Assembly: GCA_963728495.1 (NCBI GenBank) | Contig: CAVSKI010000007.1 | Coordinates: 434,001 to 498,000 of the forward strand | From: JACVRW01 sp963728495 | GTDB lineage: Bacteria; Actinomycetota; Thermoleophilia; Solirubrobacterales; Thermoleophilaceae | Direction of reading: 5' to 3' | Length of the DNA: 64,000 bases | Part shown: positions 8,484-17,174 of the stretch, piece by piece | Layout: each line of letters opens with the position of its first letter | Numbering within the stretch: the stretch's first letter is position 1 | Position numbers and translations under genes: made by a program | The notes under the pieces: model-generated | Told to the model about the DNA's origin: nothing | Seen by the model: the letters and a program-made list of their open reading frames with translations, nothing else | Databases searched by the model: none

Positions 8484-8911
8484 ACCGCGTGGCCAAGATC
8501 CTGGGCGCCGCACTGATCTTCGGTGGGATGGTGTGGGCCTTCGCGGCGTTCGGAGACCTCGCGGCGGGCGTGCCGCGGTGGTCGGCCTGGCTTGGGCCGG
8601 TGGCGATAGCGGCGGGCTTCCCGCTGCTGTTCCTGTTCGGCGCGCGCCACGGCCAGGAGGTCTGGGAGGCCGGCGAATGGATCGAGGCCGGCGGAACCGT
8701 CCGAGGTGTGACCTCCGTCGAGTTCGGCGTGCGCCTGCGCGTGCGTCTGACCGCTGTCGGGCACGGTGCCTGGAATACGGAGGCCTTCATCACCGACGAG
8801 CGCCAGCGCGAACTGGCCGAGCGGTCGAAGGGAGCCTCGGTCCAGGCACTCGTGCGCTCGAACGACAGAAAGGTGGTCGAGATCCTGTCGGTTGCCGGAG
8901 AGGCCTGGTAG
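8480..8911 (+). CDS. Small two-TM membrane protein (DUF3592-like)
   Basis: A 143-residue protein whose ATG overlaps the CAP gene stop (ATGA). Two hydrophobic segments (AKILGAALIFGGMVWAFAAF and WLGPVAIAAGFPLLFLFG) are followed by a soluble beta-rich region, GGTVRGVTSVEFGVRLRVRL to VQALVRSNDRKVVEIL. This resembles DUF3592-type proteins that carry a small beta domain behind paired helices. The assignment rests on architecture only. It ends 4 bp before rmlB's stop on the opposite strand, so the two genes converge. Confidence 0.8.
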   Translation: MNRVAKILGAALIFGGMVWAFAAFGDLAAGVPRWSAWLGPVAIAAGFPLLFLFGARHGQEVWEAGEWIEAGGTVRGVTSVEFGVRLRVRLTAVGHGAWNTEAFITDERQRELAERSKGASVQALVRSNDRKVVEILSVAGEAW

Positions 8912-8915
8912 CGCC

Positions 8916-9899
8916 TCAGCTCAGAGCGCGCCCGTACTGCTTCTCGTAGTAGTCGCGGTACTGGCCTGAGCGGATAGGCGCCCACCACTCCTGGTTGTCG
9001 CGGTACCACTCGACCGTGCGGGCGAGGCCGTCGGGGAAGCGCACCTGCGCCTCCCAGCCGAGCTCCTCGCGGATCTTGTCGCTGCCCAGCGAGTAGCGGC
9101 GGTCGTGCCCGGGGCGGTCGCGCACGTACTCGATCAGCGACTCGTCGCGGCCGGTGAGCTCCACGATGCGCCGTACCACGTCGATGTTCTCGCACTCGTC
9201 CGGGCCGCCGACGTTGTAGGCCTGTCCCGGGCGCCCGCGCTCCAGCACCGCATGGATGCCGCGACAGAAGTCCTCCACGTAGAGCCAGTTGCGCACCTGG
9301 CGCCCGTCGCCGTACACGGGCAGCGGGTCACCGTGCAGCGCGTTGAGAATGGACAGCGGGATCAGCTTCTCGGGGTACTGGCGCGGCCCGTAGTTGTTGG
9401 AGCCGCGGCAGATCACGGCCTCCACCCCATGGGTGTGAGCGTGCGCGGACACGAGCAGGTCGCCCCCCGCCTTGGTCGCCGAATAGGGAGACGACGGGTC
9501 GAGCGGCGAGCCTTCGGTGAACGAGCCGTCCTCGATCGACCCGTAGACCTCGTCGGTGGACACCTGCAGGAAGCGCCCCACTCCGCGCTCGCGAGCGGCG
9601 TCGAGCAGGACGCTCGTGCCGATCACGTGCGTTCGGGCGAAGGCGTCCTGGTCGGCGATCGAGCGGTCCACGTGGGACTCGGCGGCGAAGTTGACTATGG
9701 CGTCGGCGTTCTCGGCCAAGTCCATCACCAGGTCGCGGTCCTCGATTGCGCCCACCACCAACTCGGCGCCCGCGGGCAGGTTCTCGCGGCGTCCCGCGTA
9801 GGTCAGCTTGTCGAGCACCGTCACGTGGTGCTCGCCCTCGACCAGGCGCACGTAGGTCGAGCCGATGAACCCGGCCGCCCCGGTAACCAGCAGCTTCAT
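8916..9899 (-). CDS. rmlB: dTDP-glucose 4,6-dehydratase
   Basis: A 327-residue extended SDR that converts dTDP-glucose to dTDP-4-keto-6-deoxyglucose. The NAD site is VTGAAGFIGS at residue ~5. The dehydratase signature is STDEVYG, the catalytic pair lies in YSATK, and NNYGPRQYPEKLIPL is the RmlB-specific region. VGGPDECENIDVV and RDRPGHDRRY complete the family pattern. It is the last gene of an overlapping rml operon; its ATG shares four bases with the rmlD stop (9896-9899). Confidence 0.96.
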   Translation of the reverse strand: MKLLVTGAAGFIGSTYVRLVEGEHHVTVLDKLTYAGRRENLPAGAELVVGAIEDRDLVMDLAENADAIVNFAAESHVDRSIADQDAFARTHVIGTSVLLDAARERGVGRFLQVSTDEVYGSIEDGSFTEGSPLDPSSPYSATKAGGDLLVSAHAHTHGVEAVICRGSNNYGPRQYPEKLIPLSILNALHGDPLPVYGDGRQVRNWLYVEDFCRGIHAVLERGRPGQAYNVGGPDECENIDVVRRIVELTGRDESLIEYVRDRPGHDRRYSLGSDKIREELGWEAQVRFPDGLARTVEWYRDNQEWWAPIRSGQYRDYYEKQYGRALS

Positions 9900-10681
9900 A
9901 CGCGCACCCCCAGGTAGGCCTGCAGCCCCTCCCGCCAGTGCGGCAGCCGGTGACCGCGCTCGCTTGCGAGCACGGACCATGCGGGCCGCCGGGCCGGCCG
10001 CGGGAACTCCTCGGTCGTGCAGGGCGTGAGCTGCACTTCGCGGCCGGCCAGCGCGAAGATCTCGCCGGCAAACTCGAACCACGAGCAGCTGCCGGACGCC
10101 GCCATGTGGTGGACGCCGAAGTCCTCGCCCTTGACGAGCGCCGCCAGCCCCTCGGCCAGGTGACCGGTGAAGGTGGGGCAGCCGACCTGATCGTCGACCA
10201 CGCGCAGCTCGGGACCGAGGCGCAACATCGTGTCCACGAAGTTCCGTCCGCCGGGGCCGAAGAGCCAGGCGGAGCGCACGATGAAGTGGCGCGGATTCGC
10301 CGCGGCGGTCGCGCGCTCGCCCTCGAGCTTCGAGCGCCCATAGCTCGACAGCGGTCGCACGGGATCGGATTCGAGGTAGGGCTCGCGCTTGAGGCCGTCG
10401 AACACGTAGTCGCTCGACACGTAGGCCACCGCACCCGCGGCCCTCGCGACATTGCCCGCGCCCTCCGCGTTCACACGCAGGGCCTCCCCGGGGTGCTCCT
10501 CGGCCCCGTCGACGTCCGTCCAGGCCGCGCAGTTGATCACGAGGTCGCCAGGGCCGATGACGCCGGACACCGCGCGGGAATCGGTCACGTCGAGCTCGGC
10601 CCGCGATATCGCCTCGCCGCCCGTGGCTCGCACGACCTCCTGTCCCAGCATTCCGCCGGCTCCGAGCACGACCGTCCTCAC
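9896..10681 (-). CDS. rmlD: dTDP-4-dehydrorhamnose reductase
   Basis: A 261-residue reductase, the last step of dTDP-L-rhamnose synthesis. It starts at GTG 10681 with the nucleotide-binding motif VLGAGGMLGQEVV. DLVINCAAWTDVDGAE and YVSSDYVFDG are family landmarks, and YGRSKLEGE carries the catalytic Tyr-Lys. SAWLFGPGGRNFVDTML and DDQVGCPTFTGHLA are typical of RmlD. The GTG overlaps the rmlA stop by 4 nt and the stop overlaps rmlB's ATG by 3 nt. A longer upstream frame would run through rmlA and is not needed. Confidence 0.95.
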   Translation of the reverse strand: MRTVVLGAGGMLGQEVVRATGGEAISRAELDVTDSRAVSGVIGPGDLVINCAAWTDVDGAEEHPGEALRVNAEGAGNVARAAGAVAYVSSDYVFDGLKREPYLESDPVRPLSSYGRSKLEGERATAAANPRHFIVRSAWLFGPGGRNFVDTMLRLGPELRVVDDQVGCPTFTGHLAEGLAALVKGEDFGVHHMAASGSCSWFEFAGEIFALAGREVQLTPCTTEEFPRPARRPAWSVLASERGHRLPHWREGLQAYLGVRV

Positions 10682-11742
10682 AGGATCTGCACGTCCGCGT
10701 TGTCGCCGACGACGAAGCGGTAGGCCTTCGGCAGCGCCGGACCCCTGCCGATCTTCACGTTCTTGCCGATCAGGCTGGCCTCGATGCGGTACTCGAGGTC
10801 GCGGATCGCCGAGCCCGACAGAACGATCGAATGCTCGATCTCGGCCTTCTCGATCGTCACCTCGTCGCCGACCGCCGTGTAGGGGCCGATGTAGGCATCG
10901 GTGATCCGAGAGTTCCGGCCGATGATGGCCGGGCCGCGCACGGTGGTCCGCTCGAGCCGCGCGCCCTCCTCGACCACCACACGGCCCTCCACGCGCGACT
11001 CCACCAGCTCGCCGTCGAGGCGCTCCTCCACGTCGTCGAGGATGAGCCGGTTGGCCTCGAGCATGTCCTGTACCTGGCCGGTGTCCTTCCACCACCCGTG
11101 GACGATGTGGGGATCCACGCGCAGGCCGCTGTCGACCAGGGCCTGAATGGCGTCGGTGATCTCCAGCTCGTTTCTCGCGGAGGGCTTGATCGAGCGCGCG
11201 GCGTCGAAGATCGCCGGCGTGAACATGTAGACGCCCACCAGCGCGAGGTCGGTTCGGGGCTGCTTCGGCTTCTCGACCAGGCGGGCCACCCGCCCGTCCG
11301 AGAGCTCGGCCACGCCATAGTGCTCGGGATCGGGCACCGGCGTGAGCAGGATGAGAGCCTCGGGCGTCTCGCTGCGAAACGTGGCCACCAGGTCCACGAT
11401 GCCGTCGCGCAGCAGGTTGTCGCCGAGGTACATGACGAACGGGGAGTCGCCCAGATAGGGCTCGGCGGTCAGGACGGCGTGCGCCAAGCCGAGCGGCTCG
11501 TCCTGCTCGATGTACTCGATGGAGATGCCGAAGGCCGAGCCGTCGCCCGCGGCGGCGCGGATCTCGGCGCCCGTCTCGGGGGCGATGATGATGCCGATCT
11601 CCTCGATGCCGGCAGCCGCCATCGCCTCGATCCCGTAGAACAGGACGGGCTTGTTGGCCACGGGCACGAGCTGCTTTGCACTCGTGTGGGTGAGCGGGCG
11701 CAGGCGCGTGCCCGTGCCGCCGGAGAGAATCAGGCCCTTAAT
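10678..11742 (-). CDS. rmlA: Glucose-1-phosphate thymidylyltransferase, long form, probable ATT start
   Basis: A nucleotidyltransferase with a C-terminal left-handed helix domain, making dTDP-glucose. The active-site motif LSGGTGTRLRP lies upstream of every ATG, GTG or TTG in this frame. The first ordinary start (GTG 11667) would delete it. The frame opens after a TGA, and the only sensible initiation is ATT at 11740-11742, giving IKGLILSGGTGTRLRP (354 residues, normal for this family), with GGAGGGG just upstream. The ATT overlaps the upstream gene's TAA (tATTAAg), suggesting coupled translation. CTG at 11731-11733 is a second, less attractive option. Later motifs: YLGDNLLRDGI, VEKPKQP, WWKDTGQ. 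Confidence 0.9.
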   Translation of the reverse strand: MKGLILSGGTGTRLRPLTHTSAKQLVPVANKPVLFYGIEAMAAAGIEEIGIIIAPETGAEIRAAAGDGSAFGISIEYIEQDEPLGLAHAVLTAEPYLGDSPFVMYLGDNLLRDGIVDLVATFRSETPEALILLTPVPDPEHYGVAELSDGRVARLVEKPKQPRTDLALVGVYMFTPAIFDAARSIKPSARNELEITDAIQALVDSGLRVDPHIVHGWWKDTGQVQDMLEANRLILDDVEERLDGELVESRVEGRVVVEEGARLERTTVRGPAIIGRNSRITDAYIGPYTAVGDEVTIEKAEIEHSIVLSGSAIRDLEYRIEASLIGKNVKIGRGPALPKAYRFVVGDNADVQIL

Positions 11743-12199
11743 AGGCCCCTCCCAACTTGCGGTGGTCCCAGCTGATCACCCGGGACGCAGCGAAGCGCAG
11801 GCCGACCCGCTTCTCGGCCTGGGCGGCGACCATCTCGCGGATCTCGGGATTGAGATCGCCGGCGTAGCGGGCGAAGAGCTTCAAGCCGACGTCCTCCACG
11901 AGCTCGGCATCGCGCTCGAGCGCGACGTCGCATTCCAACGTCACCCCACGCAGCTCGTGGTACTCGACGCCGTCCTCCATGCCGATGGTGGCGCGCGGGT
12001 CGCGTTCGAGGTTCTTGGCCTTCTGCGACTTCGCGTAGGTCCAGCTGATCAGGTCGCTGCCTTCGCTCACGAACCACAGCGGGACCAGGTGCGGCAGGCC
12101 GCGCGGACCGTTGGTCGCGCACTGCATGACCATCTTCTCGGCCAGAAAACCGTGCATCTCTTCATCGCTCATCTCGATCTGCTCACGGCGGGAGGGCAC
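11738..12199 (-). CDS. Pyridoxamine 5'-phosphate oxidase-fold flavin/F420-binding protein
   Basis: A 153-residue split-barrel protein. GLPHLVPLWFVSEGSDLISWTYAKSQKAKNL-type sequence (split here across residues ~34-64) and DPRATIGMEDG are the standard PPOX-fold elements that bind flavin or F420. Start: GTG 12199 behind AAAGGAG. It heads the rml operon, its TAA overlapping the proposed ATT start of rmlA. It has no obvious role in rhamnose synthesis, so the co-transcription may be positional. Substrate unknown. Confidence 0.88.
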   Translation of the reverse strand: MPSRREQIEMSDEEMHGFLAEKMVMQCATNGPRGLPHLVPLWFVSEGSDLISWTYAKSQKAKNLERDPRATIGMEDGVEYHELRGVTLECDVALERDAELVEDVGLKLFARYAGDLNPEIREMVAAQAEKRVGLRFAASRVISWDHRKLGGAY

Positions 12200-12437
12200 A
12201 GGGTTCTCCTTTCGGCGGGCTCGCCGTCATCGTATTCGCCGCCCCCTTGTGGTCGAGCGTTCGCCGGCTGGCACAGCGATAGCTTTGTGCGCCACGTCCA
12301 GGGTCTTTGGACGAGTTTGTCCACTCAGGAGCAAGTTTGTATGCGTTCCCCGAAGCTGGGGTAGGACTGGAGGCGAACCCTCGGGGGTGAGGGAACAGGC
12401 CGTCACCTGGTTACCTGCCAAAGTCGGCGGTCTCGAG

Positions 12438-14474
12438 TCAGCGCTTGACGGCGCCTGCCAGGGCCTCGGCCGCTTCGAGGACTGCTTGGCGGGCGTCGTC
12501 CGGCTCGAGCACCACGGCGTCGCCGGCTTCCTTGAGGATCTCGCGAGCCAGGTATTCGTGGCCGGCGAAGGGGAGCTCGACCACCACCGCGCCGTCCGCG
12601 AGCTCCTCGACCACCCGCTTGTCCTCGCGAGCCCAGCGGGCGCGCTCGGGCATCATCCACACCCGCGCGATGCGCGAGTCGGCCACCTCGCCGGTACGCG
12701 GCCAGCCGTGGATGTCGGGCTCGATTCCGGGGCGGGGCTCGAAGCTCTCGTCGAGCACAGTGGCCGAGCGGATGCGGTCGAGCCGGAACGAGCGGGTGTC
12801 GTCCTTGTCCGGGTCCCACACGTGGACGTACCAGCCCTCGAGCCCGTTCATCAGCTTGTACGGCTCCACCCGGCGCATGGTGAACTCGTCCAGCTCTTCC
12901 TTGTAATGCTCGATCTCGAGCATGCGCTGTGCCGCGATGGCCCCGCTGACCACGCGCGCCACCGCGGAGTCGTCGCCCTTGGCCGTGGTGATATGCAGCC
13001 CCTCCTGGGCCGGATCCTGGCCCAGGGCGTCAACCAGCTTCTGGCGGGCGCTACCCAGCCAGCCCTCGGGCAGGTGCTCGCCGATCAGGTCGATGGCGGC
13101 CACGAGCGCCTTCGCTTCGAGCGGCAGCAGGCGGGCGGGACGGGCGAAGTTGTCGCCGTAGGGCTCGGGATCGACCTCGATCTGGCCACCCGTGACCTCC
13201 GCGTAGAGCACGTAGGAACCGCCGCCGAAGTTCACGACGTTGAGCACGTCGATGTCCTGGCGCAGCTCCTGCTCTGACACCTGCAGCCGTCCGCACAGCT
13301 CGGCCACCTCGAGCTTGTAGCTCTCGCGCGCGGCGTCGATGAGGATGCCGGCGAGCGTCACGAGGCGGGCGAAGCGCTCGGGGCGAATGGGGGAGGCCTC
13401 CCGGTCGTCGTCGTCTTCGGGCTCGGGCTCGAGGCGCTCGACCGGATCGGCGAGCTCGGGCGGATCGGCGTGGCATGAGATGACCTGCTCGAGGCGCTCC
13501 CTCGCCTCCTCGACGAGCTCCGGCGGGCCCTCGATGCGCGCGTGCTCACCCAGGCCCAGCACCCAGGACACCATCTGGCGCCCGTTGGCGTAGTCGGTCT
13601 CGAAGATCACGCCGCCGCCCTCGGCCTGGGTGACCTCCCCGGCGTGCCCGAAGTGGCGCAGGGCGAGCCAGTCGATGCGGTCCGAGAGCCATATACGCGC
13701 GCGGCCCACCGGGTCGCCGAGCTGCCAGTCGGTACGCGTGGCGTACTCGCGCGGGTTGAAGTCCTCGGGCCGGTTGAAGTCGTGCTCGGCCTTCGACGAG
13801 TAGCCGACCTTGCCGCGGATGCGCGACACGCGGAACACGCGCAGGTCCTCGCGCTCGTGCGAATGCCCGATCAGGTAGAACTGGCCGCCCTTGTAGAGCA
13901 GGTGGTAGGGATCCACCTTGCGGCTCTCGGTCGAGTCACGCCCGATCGTGTAGTAGTCGAAGACGATCGTCTTGCGGCGAAAGATCGCGGTTTCGATCTT
14001 CGATAGCCGCTGAGACACGTCGCGCCCGCCGCCCCCGGGCTTGACCGCCAGGCTGACCGAGCGCTCCTCCGGCGCCTCCAGCGGATTGGGCTTGCCCCAC
14101 GAGAGCTGCTGCAGGGCGAGTCGCAGCGGCTCCGCGTAGGCGAACTCGCCGTCGAGCAGGTGCAGCGACATGCGCAGCGCGCCCAGCTCCTCGTCGGTGA
14201 ACTCGATCGCGGGGAGATAGAAGTTCTCCGGCGGCAGCGAGTAGTTCTCGGCCTCGTAGTAGCCCTCGGCCGGCTTGTCGACCTTGAGGTGGATGCCCAG
14301 CGACTCGAGCTCGGCCCGGTCGGCATAGAAGCGCCGGGCGAAGGCCTCGTCGTTCATCTGCGAGTAGCCCTCGACGTCCTGCTTGATCTCGAGCGCCGTC
14401 ACGGGCCGCCGCTCCGCCATCAGGAACGAGATCAGGCTGAGCTGGCGGATGAGCTTCTCGGTGTCTTTGGCCAT
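12438..14474 (-). CDS. Fused tandem WYL-domain regulator (PafB-PafC type)
   Basis: A 678-residue protein that looks like PafB and PafC joined. The first half begins EKLIRQLSLISFLMAERRPV (winged HTH), then a WYL module with FDYYTIGRDSTESRKVDPYHL and GQFYLIGHSH. A charged linker (EPEPEDDDDRE) leads to a second unit starting RFARLVTLAGILIDAA with its own HTH (LCGRLQVSEQELRQDI) and WYL module (MRRVEPYKLMNGLEGWYVH). In mycobacteria PafBC activates DNA-damage genes independently of LexA; fused forms are known. I chose ATG 14474; GTG 14501 is the alternative. Divergent from the SHOCT gene. No proteasome/Pup genes are in the window. Confidence 0.88.
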   Translation of the reverse strand: MAKDTEKLIRQLSLISFLMAERRPVTALEIKQDVEGYSQMNDEAFARRFYADRAELESLGIHLKVDKPAEGYYEAENYSLPPENFYLPAIEFTDEELGALRMSLHLLDGEFAYAEPLRLALQQLSWGKPNPLEAPEERSVSLAVKPGGGGRDVSQRLSKIETAIFRRKTIVFDYYTIGRDSTESRKVDPYHLLYKGGQFYLIGHSHEREDLRVFRVSRIRGKVGYSSKAEHDFNRPEDFNPREYATRTDWQLGDPVGRARIWLSDRIDWLALRHFGHAGEVTQAEGGGVIFETDYANGRQMVSWVLGLGEHARIEGPPELVEEARERLEQVISCHADPPELADPVERLEPEPEDDDDREASPIRPERFARLVTLAGILIDAARESYKLEVAELCGRLQVSEQELRQDIDVLNVVNFGGGSYVLYAEVTGGQIEVDPEPYGDNFARPARLLPLEAKALVAAIDLIGEHLPEGWLGSARQKLVDALGQDPAQEGLHITTAKGDDSAVARVVSGAIAAQRMLEIEHYKEELDEFTMRRVEPYKLMNGLEGWYVHVWDPDKDDTRSFRLDRIRSATVLDESFEPRPGIEPDIHGWPRTGEVADSRIARVWMMPERARWAREDKRVVEELADGAVVVELPFAGHEYLAREILKEAGDAVVLEPDDARQAVLEAAEALAGAVKR

Positions 14475-14632
14475 GTGAATGTGTTCGGAAGAGGGGGTCA
14501 CGAGGATAAGCAGGAAACCCGAGAACCTCGTCGCTCCGGGGGCACCGACCCGCTATTTGCGAAGTTTGGCGCCGCCGCGCGGTGGCCTCCAGGGCCAAAG
14601 TTTTCGCGCTGCGGGTCGAACAAGGGGGCGAG

Positions 14633-15250
14633 ATGGGCTTCGACAAATTCAAGAACTTCTGGAACGTGGACATCAAGGACGGCGTGAAGGGCAAGGCCGT
14701 GGTGCAGGCCACGAGCATGCCGCCGGACTCGAGCAGCTCACACAACGTCTCGTTGTGGCTCGACGTGTACGTCGACGGCCGGGAGCCCTACCGGACCCAG
14801 CACCACTGCATGGTCAAGCGGGACAAGCACCCCCAGCCGGGCGAAACCCTGCCCGTGGTGGTCGACCGCGACAACAGGGAGCGGATCGACATCCAGTGGG
14901 ACGAGGTCAAGACCGTCGACGAGATCATGCGCGAGGGTTCGCCGATCGCCCCGACCGGCCAGCCACAGGTGATCAACCTGAGCGGCGCCGGCCTCACCGA
15001 AGATCTCAACGAACAGATTCAGCAGGCGATGCAGATTGCCCAGCAGGCCATGCAACAGGGGGGAGCGATCCCTCCGGTCCAGGCCGCGACTGCGCCCGCC
15101 GCGACCACCGGCGACGCGCCGGCCGATCGGCCCAACATGGTTGAGGTGCGCCTGGCCCAGCTCGAGCGCCTGGCCTCCCTGCGCGATGCCGGAGCCCTGA
15201 GCGACGCCGAGTACGAGGCCGAGAAGGTCAAGGTCCTAAGCGGCAGCTGA
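14633..15250 (+). CDS. SHOCT-domain protein
   Basis: A 205-residue cytoplasmic-looking protein starting MGFDKFKNFWNVDIKDGVKG behind AGGGGGC. The N-terminal ~110 residues form a beta-rich region (HNVSLWLDVYVDGREPYRTQ, VVVDRDNRERIDIQWDEV). A Gln-rich helical linker follows, and the C terminus is a SHOCT motif, RLASLRDAGALSDAEYEAEK. The protein at 57610-58209 shares this C-terminal motif and a comparable beta domain but has a TM anchor, so the two are distant paralogs. SHOCT domains are short helical oligomerisation modules; the overall function is unknown. Confidence 0.85.
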   Translation: MGFDKFKNFWNVDIKDGVKGKAVVQATSMPPDSSSSHNVSLWLDVYVDGREPYRTQHHCMVKRDKHPQPGETLPVVVDRDNRERIDIQWDEVKTVDEIMREGSPIAPTGQPQVINLSGAGLTEDLNEQIQQAMQIAQQAMQQGGAIPPVQAATAPAATTGDAPADRPNMVEVRLAQLERLASLRDAGALSDAEYEAEKVKVLSGS

Positions 15251-15286
15251 TTGGCGGGGAGGCAGCTCGGACCGCCGAGCGTCGAC

Positions 15287-16174
15287 TCAGGCCGAAGCCG
15301 TCACGGCTCGCTCGGGGTAGTCGCGCCGCGCGCGCCAGGTGGCGACCAGCAACGCCCCGAGCCCCACCACCGTGGCGGCGAACCACACGATCCCCCCGAG
15401 GACGGGGATGAGCGCCAGCACGCGAAGAATGGCCAGCCCGGCGAGAAAGGCGAGTACGCGTCCCCGCGGCGGCCCGACCAGGCGACGGCCGAGAAGCCAC
15501 GCGCATGTGGTGTATCCGATCGCGTACAGCGGGAGCAGCGCGAGCAGCAGAGCGACTCCCAGTGGAATGCCTACGAGAGTCACAAGGGCGAGCACGGCGA
15601 GAATCGGCAGGCCGAAGAACAGCAGAAGACCCCATCCGATTGTCGCGCCGAGGCTGGTGCTCGCCGCGCTGTAGGCAGCATCGAGCGCCCGCGGCGCCAG
15701 CCACAACAGCAGGAGCCCGAGAACCAGGGCGGACACGGAGACGGCGATCCACAGCGCGGCGGCTCCGATGAAGCCCACCGGGTCGGTGACCTCACCTACG
15801 CTCACGCGCTGGACGTCGCCCTCGATCCTCGCCCCGTTGGCCACCAGCGGCCGCTTGTCCCCATAGACGAAGTCGCCTCCGACGCGGGCGCCGGGCGCGA
15901 GCGCCGCGCGGTCGGCCACGGACACCACGTCTCCGTCGACCGTCCCCGAGATCCTCAGCCGTCCGTTGACGACCACGAGGTCGCCACGGACCCGGCCGGC
16001 CACCGATACGGGACCGTCGATAACCACCACGTCGTCGGCGGTTTCTCCTCGGTCGATCGTGACCGGGCCGGTGATGACCACGCGGTCACCCGTGAAGGAG
16101 CCGTCCGCCGCCTGACCCGCTGCCGCAGCGGGCGTGACCGCCAGAATCATGAGCGCGAGCGCAACGCGTCTCAC
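15287..16174 (-). CDS. Bactofilin-like/polymer-forming domain membrane protein
   Basis: A 295-residue protein with a signal peptide (ALMILAVTPAAAAGQA). Repeated short beta segments follow (GDRVVITGPVTIDRGETADD, VVVIDGPVSVAGRVRGD, LVVVNGRLRISGTVDGDVV), the pattern of bactofilin-type right-handed beta helices. Four hydrophobic helices lie in the C-terminal half. This architecture fits exported envelope proteins with a polymer-forming domain outside the membrane. The upstream dehydrogenase frame overlaps its first 89 nt, which is suspicious and is explained in that entry. Confidence 0.85.
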   Translation of the reverse strand: MRRVALALMILAVTPAAAAGQAADGSFTGDRVVITGPVTIDRGETADDVVVIDGPVSVAGRVRGDLVVVNGRLRISGTVDGDVVSVADRAALAPGARVGGDFVYGDKRPLVANGARIEGDVQRVSVGEVTDPVGFIGAAALWIAVSVSALVLGLLLLWLAPRALDAAYSAASTSLGATIGWGLLLFFGLPILAVLALVTLVGIPLGVALLLALLPLYAIGYTTCAWLLGRRLVGPPRGRVLAFLAGLAILRVLALIPVLGGIVWFAATVVGLGALLVATWRARRDYPERAVTASA

Positions 16175-17174
16175 GGTCTGAAAAGCCTATTGGCGCGGCC
16201 GACGTGTCACGCAAGCCCCCGACATCGATCACCGCGGCCCCCTGAACGCGCCCGCCGCGCAGGTCGTCGACCGCTTGGGGCAGCTCTTCGAGCGGATAGC
16301 GCCGGATGTGGGTCTGCACCGGGACGGTCGGGGCGAGGGCGAGGAGCTCGTCCCCGTCCACGCGAGTGAGGTTGGCCACCGAGCGCAGCGTTCGCTCGCC
16401 CCACAGATCGGCATACGGAAACGAGGGAATGTCGGACATGTGGATGCCGGCGCATACGACGATGCCGCCCTTGGCCGTACTGCGCAGGGCCGCGGGGACC
16501 AGCTCGCCGGCCGGGGCGAAGATGATGGCGGCATCCAGCGGTTCCGGACCAGGGGCCATCGAGTCGCCTGTCCACTCTGCCCCGAGCTCGCGCGCGAGCT
16601 CCCGGGACGCGCTGTCGTCGGGCCGGGTGAATGCGAACACGCGGCGTCCCTCGGCCACGGCGACTTGGCAGACGATGTGGGCGGCGGCGCCGAAGCCGTA
16701 CAGGCCCAGCCGGCCGGGGTCGCCGGCCAGGCGCAGCGCCCGGTAGCCGATCAGCCCGGCGCACAGCAGCGGCGCCGCCTGCAGGTCGGGGTAGCCGGCC
16801 GGCAGGTCGAAACAGAACCGCTCATCGGCGACGGTGAGCTCCGCGAAGCCGCCATCGATGTCGCGCCCGGTGAAGCGAGCCAGGTCGCACAGGTTCTCGC
16901 GCCCGCTGAGGCAGAACTCGCAGCGGCCACAGGTCCAACCCAGCCAGGGGACGCCGACGCGGCGGTCGCTTCCCGCAACCGTCCCGACGATCTGGTGGCC
17001 GAGGATCAGCGGAGTGTGACCCGCGCTCACCTCACCGTCGACGATGTGAAGGTCGGTGCGACAGAGGCCGCAGGCGAGAACCTCGATCAGGAGCTGCCCC
17101 GGCTCCGGCTCGGGTTCCGGCACGTCGGCCAAGCGCAGCGGCCGCCCAGGCCCTTCGAACAGCATGGCTCTCAT
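16086..17174 (-). CDS. Zinc-binding alcohol dehydrogenase family protein
   Basis: A medium-chain dehydrogenase. The catalytic zinc site is CGLCRTDLHIVDGE; GHQIVGTV and the structural zinc loop GWTCGRCEFCLSGRENLC follow. The nucleotide fold LYGFGAAAHIVCQVA and VFAFTRPDD resemble the zinc-binding ADH family 2 group. It should oxidise an alcohol or reduce an aldehyde with NAD(P). As read, the frame runs 89 nt into the next gene and adds ~33 unusual residues after VIDVGG. One added GC in GGGCTTGCG at 16212-16216 would end it at 16187-16189 (329 residues, normal), 12 bp before that gene. Its ATG overlaps the stop of the HAD phosphatase gene. Confidence 0.9.
   Translation of the reverse strand: MRAMLFEGPGRPLRLADVPEPEPEPGQLLIEVLACGLCRTDLHIVDGEVSAGHTPLILGHQIVGTVAGSDRRVGVPWLGWTCGRCEFCLSGRENLCDLARFTGRDIDGGFAELTVADERFCFDLPAGYPDLQAAPLLCAGLIGYRALRLAGDPGRLGLYGFGAAAHIVCQVAVAEGRRVFAFTRPDDSASRELARELGAEWTGDSMAPGPEPLDAAIIFAPAGELVPAALRSTAKGGIVVCAGIHMSDIPSFPYADLWGERTLRSVANLTRVDGDELLALAPTVPVQTHIRRYPLEELPQAVDDLRGGRVQGAAVIDVGGLRDTSAAPIGFSDRETRCARAHDSGGHARCGSGSGGGRLLHG

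Noticed and set aside
12308..12323. TGGAC-GAGTTT-GTCCA inverted repeat between the PPOX gene and the WYL gene
   Set aside because: A short arm with a GC-balanced spacer in a 238-bp gap is likely to occur by chance, and nothing ties it to a promoter.
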